From Micromonospora profundi (GTDB lineage: Bacteria > Actinomycetota > Actinomycetes > Mycobacteriales > Micromonosporaceae), in assembly GCF_011927785.1 (NCBI RefSeq), contig NZ_JAATJK010000001.1:2666001-2730000 (forward strand): DNA of 64,000 bases, read 5' to 3'. Both the position numbers and the translations under genes were made by a program. The notes below the pieces were generated by a model. That model was not told where the DNA came from. It was given only the letters and a program-made list of their open reading frames with translations, and did not search any database. The stretch's first letter is position 1, and every line of letters begins with the position of its first letter. Below, one piece after another: positions 60,364 through 64,000 of the stretch.

Positions 60364-61512
60364 TCAGAAGGCGTTGACGCCGGTGAGCGCGCGTCCGATC
60401 AGGAGCTGCTGGATCTGGCTGGTGCCCTCGTAGAGGGTGGCGACGCGGGCGTCGCGCAGGTACTTGCCAACCGGGTACTCGTCGATGTAGCCGTACCCAC
60501 CGAAGACCTGGACCGCGTTGTTTGCCGCGCGGACAGCGGCCTCGCTGGCGAAGAGCTTGGCCATCGACGCCTCGGTGGCGAACGGCTGGCCGCGGTCGAT
60601 CAGGTCGGCCACCTGCCAGACCAGCAGCCGCGCGGCGGCGGTGTCGACGGCGATGGCCGCGAGCAACTGCTGGACGAGTTGGTGGGCGGCGATCGGCTTA
60701 CCGAACTGGGTCCGCTGCCCGGCGTAGCCGACCGCCGCGTCGAGGCAGCCCTGGGCGATGCCGACGCAGCCGGCGGCAACCGACATCCGGCCTTTGGCAA
60801 GCGTGCCGAGGGCCAGGCGGAAGCCGCTGCCCTCGTCGCCGAGGCGGGCCGCGTCGGGGACGCGTACCTCGTCGAGGCCCAGCTCGCCGGTGGCCTGCCC
60901 GCGCAGGCCGAGCTTGCCGTGGATCTCCCGGCGGGTCAGGCCGGGGCTGTCGGTGGGCACCAGGAAGGCGGTGATGCCGCGGTGCCCGGGGCCGCCGGTG
61001 CGGGCGAAGACCAGTGCGACGTCGGCGGTGGTGCCGTTGGTGATGAACATCTTGGTGCCGGTGAGCAGCCAGTCGTCGCCGTCGCGGACGGCGCGCGTGC
61101 GCAGCGCGGCGGCGTCCGAGCCGCTGTCCGGTTCGGTCAACGCGAAGCAGCCGAGGGCGTCGCCGGAGCAGAGCCGGGGCAGCCACTCGGCCCGCTGCGC
61201 GGCCGAGCCGTGGGCGGCGATGGACTTGGCGACGAGGCCGAGCGAGACCGAGACGATGCCGCGCACCGCCGAGTCGCCCCGGCCGAGTTCCTCCAGGACC
61301 AGGCAGTACGCGAGGTGGTCGCCGCCGGAGCCGCCGTCGTGTTCGGCGATTGTCAGCCCCAGGAAGCCCAGCTCGCCGAGTTTGCCGACGATGGCAGGGT
61401 CGACCGACTCGCGCCGGTCCCATTCGGCGGCGTACGGCAGCAGTTCCCGGTCGGCGAACTCGGCGGCGAGCTGGCGGACGGCTGCCTGCTCGGCGGTGAG
61501 GGTCAGCTCCAT
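60364..61512 (-). CDS. Acyl-CoA dehydrogenase
   Basis: The 382-aa flavoenzyme contains CFALTEPDSGSDAAAL, TGTKMFITNGTTADVALVFART, GIAQGCLDAAVGYAGQRTQFGKPIAAHQLVQ and VQVFGGYGYIDEYPVGKYLRDARVATLYEGTSQIQ. The catalytic Glu is in YEGTSQIQ. It oxidises an acyl-CoA to the enoyl-CoA, feeding the MaoC hydratase. ATG 61512 is 7 nt after a TAGTTT -10, suggesting a leaderless transcript controlled at the operator 61519-61539. Confidence 0.95.
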   Translation of the reverse strand: MELTLTAEQAAVRQLAAEFADRELLPYAAEWDRRESVDPAIVGKLGELGFLGLTIAEHDGGSGGDHLAYCLVLEELGRGDSAVRGIVSVSLGLVAKSIAAHGSAAQRAEWLPRLCSGDALGCFALTEPDSGSDAAALRTRAVRDGDDWLLTGTKMFITNGTTADVALVFARTGGPGHRGITAFLVPTDSPGLTRREIHGKLGLRGQATGELGLDEVRVPDAARLGDEGSGFRLALGTLAKGRMSVAAGCVGIAQGCLDAAVGYAGQRTQFGKPIAAHQLVQQLLAAIAVDTAAARLLVWQVADLIDRGQPFATEASMAKLFASEAAVRAANNAVQVFGGYGYIDEYPVGKYLRDARVATLYEGTSQIQQLLIGRALTGVNAF

Positions 61513-61518
61513 GGCGAA

Positions 61519-61539
61519 TAAACTAGCGGTGATAGTTTA
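61519..61539. promoter_or_regulatory. Operator-like inverted repeat over the acyl-CoA dehydrogenase promoter
   Basis: Perfect arms TAAACTA (61519-61525) and TAGTTTA (61533-61539) are 7 bp apart. The site covers the -10, consistent with a TetR-type repressor. No such regulator gene is visible in the window. Confidence 0.6.
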
Positions 61540-61548
61540 CGTCGTCCA
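61520..61548 (-). promoter_or_regulatory. Promoter of the acyl-CoA dehydrogenase-MaoC operon
   Basis: TGGACG (61548-61543) and TAGTTT (61525-61520) on the minus strand are 17 bp apart, and the ATG follows the -10 by 7 nt. Confidence 0.55.
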
Positions 61549-61571
61549 GAGCGGACGGCTACCGACCTCGC

Positions 61572-64000
61572 TCACCTGTCGGAGGCCAGACCGACGTGCC
61601 GGTCGGTGGCGAACGCACGGACCAGTTCGGTACGTGATCGGATGCCCAGCCGGTGGAACACGTTGCGCAGGTGGTGGTCGACAGTGCGGGTGGACAGGAA
61701 CATCCGGGCGGCGATCTCCCGGTTGGTGGCCCCCTCGGCGACCAGTTGGGCGATCCGCAGTTGCTGGCCGGTCAGCAGCCGCGCGGCCGGCAGGTCCGGT
61801 GGGCCGACCGACTCTCCGGCGGCCCGCAGCTCCGCAGTCGCCTGCTCGGCCCAACGGCTCGCCCCGAGCAGCGTGAACGTCTCCCGGGCCTGGTGCAGGT
61901 ACTCCCGGGCGTCGCGCGGACGACGGCTGCGTCGCAACTCCTGTCCGAAGAGCAACTCGGTGCGCGCACGCTCGAACGTGCCGGCTTCGGTCGGGTGCAG
62001 TCGCAGCGCGGTCCGGAACTCGCGCTCCGCCTCGCCGCTCCCCCGTGGCGCGAGCAGCGCGTGACACCGGGCCGACAGTGCCCGCCGCAGCGGGCTGGCG
62101 GTGCTGCTTGCCCATCTGTCGAAGACAGCGAGCGCGGCCGTCGCCGCCGGCCGGTGCGCCAGGTGGGCGGCGGCCTCCACCAGGTACGGGGTTGCCATCA
62201 CCTGGACGAGCACCTGACCTCGCCCGGTGCCGAGTCGGGCCAGCGACGCCAGCCTGGTCGCCGCCTCGGCATGCCTGCCGTCGGCCAGGTCGAGGACTGC
62301 CCGCGCCCACCCGGCGAGCGCGTGCGGCCGGCTGCCCGGTGTCGGAGCCTCCCCGATCTCCCGGATCCGCCGCAGGCTGGTCTCCCGGTCCGCTCGTACG
62401 GCGGCCAGCACGGCGAGCATGCCCAGGTGGACGTTGGCACAGTTGACCTGGCCTGTGGCACGGGCGACCCGCAGTCCGTCGCGGGACGTCTCCGCCGCCG
62501 CCTCGTGCCGACCCAGCCAGTACTCGGCGACCGCCCGCAGCTCCAACGCCCGGGACAGCATTGACAGTTCGCCCCGCTCGCGGGCCAACCCGACGGCACG
62601 CTCGGCGAGCCGGTGCGCCGCGCCGTCCACCGCCACCACCAGTCCGGCCGCCGCCGCGCAGGCGAGCGCGGTCGGGGTCAGCTCCGACCCGTTCAACCGG
62701 CCACCGAGCACGACAGCTCGGCGCAGCGCAGGACCTGCCCGCTCATGGTCGCCCCGCAGCGTGGCCGCCACACCGGCGACAAGGGAACTCGTCAACTCGA
62801 CAGCCGGTGGGTCGTGCGGGCGGCGCAATTCCGCGGCCCGGCGGCCGACCTCCGCGTACCGGTACTGGTCACCGGCGAAGCACACTGCCTCGCCGGCCCG
62901 CGCCAACGCCTGCACGGCAAGCGCGCGGTCGGTGGTCGCGACAGTCCCGGCGGCGGCCAGCAGCGTGGACGCCGCGCCCGAGGCGGCGTCGCAGCGCAAC
63001 TCCAGCTCACCGCGCAGCAGGTCCGCGTGCCCGGCGACGGCCGGGTCGGCGGAGGTGGCGCGAAGCCGGTCGAGCAGCAGACGTGCCTCGGTGGGCTGGC
63101 CGGCGGTCCACGCGTACCGGGCGGCGGTCAGCAGCCGGCCGGCCGCGTCGTCCGGGCGGTCGCTGAGTTCGGCTGCCCGACACAGCGCGGTCGAGGCCAT
63201 CGCCCAGTCGGTCGGTACGCCTACCGCCGCGCGCTCCAACTCGTCGGCGAGGGCAGCGTCGGTGCCCGCCGTCGCGGCGGCGAGGTGCATGGCCCGGCGC
63301 AGCCGCTGCGCGTCCGCGTCGAGCACCCCGGCGAGCAGCCGGTGCGCCTGCCGTCGCTGCGCGAGCGGTGCGCTGGCCGCGACCATCGCCCGGACCAGCG
63401 GCTGCCGGAACGTGACGCCCCCGGGCTCGACCCGGACCAGGCCGGCGGCCTCCGCCGGGGCGAGCGCCTCGACGACCACACCGGCGGCGTCGGCCGCGCG
63501 GGCCAGTGTCGCGGGCTCGTTCGACTCGTCGAGCGCGGCGAGCAGCAGCATCCGGCGGGTGTCCGGCGGCAGGCGGTCGAGGCGGGCCCGGTAGGCGCGG
63601 CCCAGCGCGCCGTCGGCCGGTGGCGTGGCGGGCAGCAGTTCCTCCCCCCGCCATTGCCCCGGGCTCAGCGCGTCGGCGAGGTCCACGAGCGCCTGCGGGT
63701 TGCCGCCGCCGATCACGGCGAGGGTGGCCGCCACCGGCTCGGCAGGTGGTTCGGGCAGCCGGTCGGCCAGGACCGCAACGCTGTCCCGCTCACTCAGCGG
63801 CCCGAGCCGGCACGTCGCGACCCCGTCGACAGTGGCGGTGACGTCGGCGGTGAGCAGCACGGCCATCGGCAGGTGGCGCAGACGGCGGGCCACGAACGCC
63901 AGCACCTGCGCGGTCTGCCCGTCACCCCTGTCGAGGTCGTCCAACGTGACCAGCAGCGGGCGTTCCCGGGCGGCGGCGCCGAGCAGCCCGAGTACGGCCA
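61572..64000 (-). CDS. Large LuxR-family (LAL/MalT-like) ATPase regulator, truncated by window edge
   Basis: About 808 residues are visible, open to the window end. The first visible part has Walker B text PLLVTLDDLDRGDG, so the Walker A motif must lie outside. A long helical repeat region follows, and the C-terminus is a LuxR HTH (LLTGQQLRIAQLVAEGATNREIAARMFLSTRTVDHHLRNVFHRLGIRSRTELVRAF). A start at 63944 would cut the ATPase, so the true start is beyond 64000. Domain order matches the regulator at 25835, but the text is only distantly similar. Its targets are unknown. Confidence 0.88.
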   Translation of the reverse strand, partial: AVLGLLGAAARERPLLVTLDDLDRGDGQTAQVLAFVARRLRHLPMAVLLTADVTATVDGVATCRLGPLSERDSVAVLADRLPEPPAEPVAATLAVIGGGNPQALVDLADALSPGQWRGEELLPATPPADGALGRAYRARLDRLPPDTRRMLLLAALDESNEPATLARAADAAGVVVEALAPAEAAGLVRVEPGGVTFRQPLVRAMVAASAPLAQRRQAHRLLAGVLDADAQRLRRAMHLAAATAGTDAALADELERAAVGVPTDWAMASTALCRAAELSDRPDDAAGRLLTAARYAWTAGQPTEARLLLDRLRATSADPAVAGHADLLRGELELRCDAASGAASTLLAAAGTVATTDRALAVQALARAGEAVCFAGDQYRYAEVGRRAAELRRPHDPPAVELTSSLVAGVAATLRGDHERAGPALRRAVVLGGRLNGSELTPTALACAAAAGLVVAVDGAAHRLAERAVGLARERGELSMLSRALELRAVAEYWLGRHEAAAETSRDGLRVARATGQVNCANVHLGMLAVLAAVRADRETSLRRIREIGEAPTPGSRPHALAGWARAVLDLADGRHAEAATRLASLARLGTGRGQVLVQVMATPYLVEAAAHLAHRPAATAALAVFDRWASSTASPLRRALSARCHALLAPRGSGEAEREFRTALRLHPTEAGTFERARTELLFGQELRRSRRPRDAREYLHQARETFTLLGASRWAEQATAELRAAGESVGPPDLPAARLLTGQQLRIAQLVAEGATNREIAARMFLSTRTVDHHLRNVFHRLGIRSRTELVRAFATDRHVGLASDR

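Overview
The window looks like chromosome from a plant-biomass-degrading, high-GC actinomycete, most likely Micromonosporaceae. The evidence is codon use strongly biased to G or C at third positions, GTG starts, 4-nt ATGA/GTGA gene overlaps, TANNNT -10 boxes 6-8 nt before start codons, and secreted glycosidases with CBM2 modules on Pro-Thr linkers. I saw no rRNA, tRNA, IS element, phage gene or CRISPR array. The genus is an inference; no marker gene is present.

Layout. (1) 1-5388, minus strand: a GCS2 ligase fused to a circularly permuted ATP-grasp ligase, an asparagine-synthetase-type amidotransferase, and the start of an S9 peptidase. This looks like a small peptide-amide pathway. (2) 5500-7160: three 25-bp repeats and a lone GH5 cellulase. 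(3) 7209-18912: mixed housekeeping and stress genes, including an ArsR/SRPBCC pair, an aldo/keto reductase, DUF2071, an AlkZ-like protein, an ECF sigma factor, an alpha/beta hydrolase, a drug exporter, an aldehyde dehydrogenase, and XRE and AraC regulators. (4) 18968-24235: an FtsX/LolD-type ABC exporter divergent from a NarL-type two-component system. (5) 24343-31549: transhydrogenase SthA, a large LuxR regulator, and an operon of one small protein and three lipoproteins of unknown function.

(6) 31603-59859 is dominated by xylan use. Secreted enzymes are GH10 xylanase-CBM2, CE1 esterase-CBM2 and a CE3-like esterase-CBM2. One operon (46416 down to 35969) encodes GH3, two LplB/LplC-type permeases, a binding lipoprotein, GH39 xylosidase, DUF624 and GH67 alpha-glucuronidase. 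It resembles an aldouronate-utilisation system and is divergent from a LacI regulator that is followed by a CE7 acetylxylan esterase. D-mannonate dehydratase ManD (convergent with GH67) fits downstream glucuronate catabolism. A second operon (58714 down to 53186) has the bxlEFGA xylobiose-uptake layout with a divergent LacI regulator. The two arms are separated by nucleoside hydrolase, nucleotidyltransferase and PhzF genes. Neither transporter has its own ATPase, so both probably use a shared MsiK-type ATPase encoded elsewhere.

(7) 59882-64000: a MaoC hydratase/acyl-CoA dehydrogenase pair under an operator-covered promoter, and a large LuxR regulator cut by the window end.

The most informative non-coding features are the promoters of region 6. 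At least four divergent or isolated units have an inverted repeat at or next to a recognisable -35/-10, with at least four different sequences, which implies several regulators acting on one pathway. Several convergent junctions carry near-perfect hairpins that look like two-way terminators. All boundaries and functions come from reading the sequence; no database search was run.
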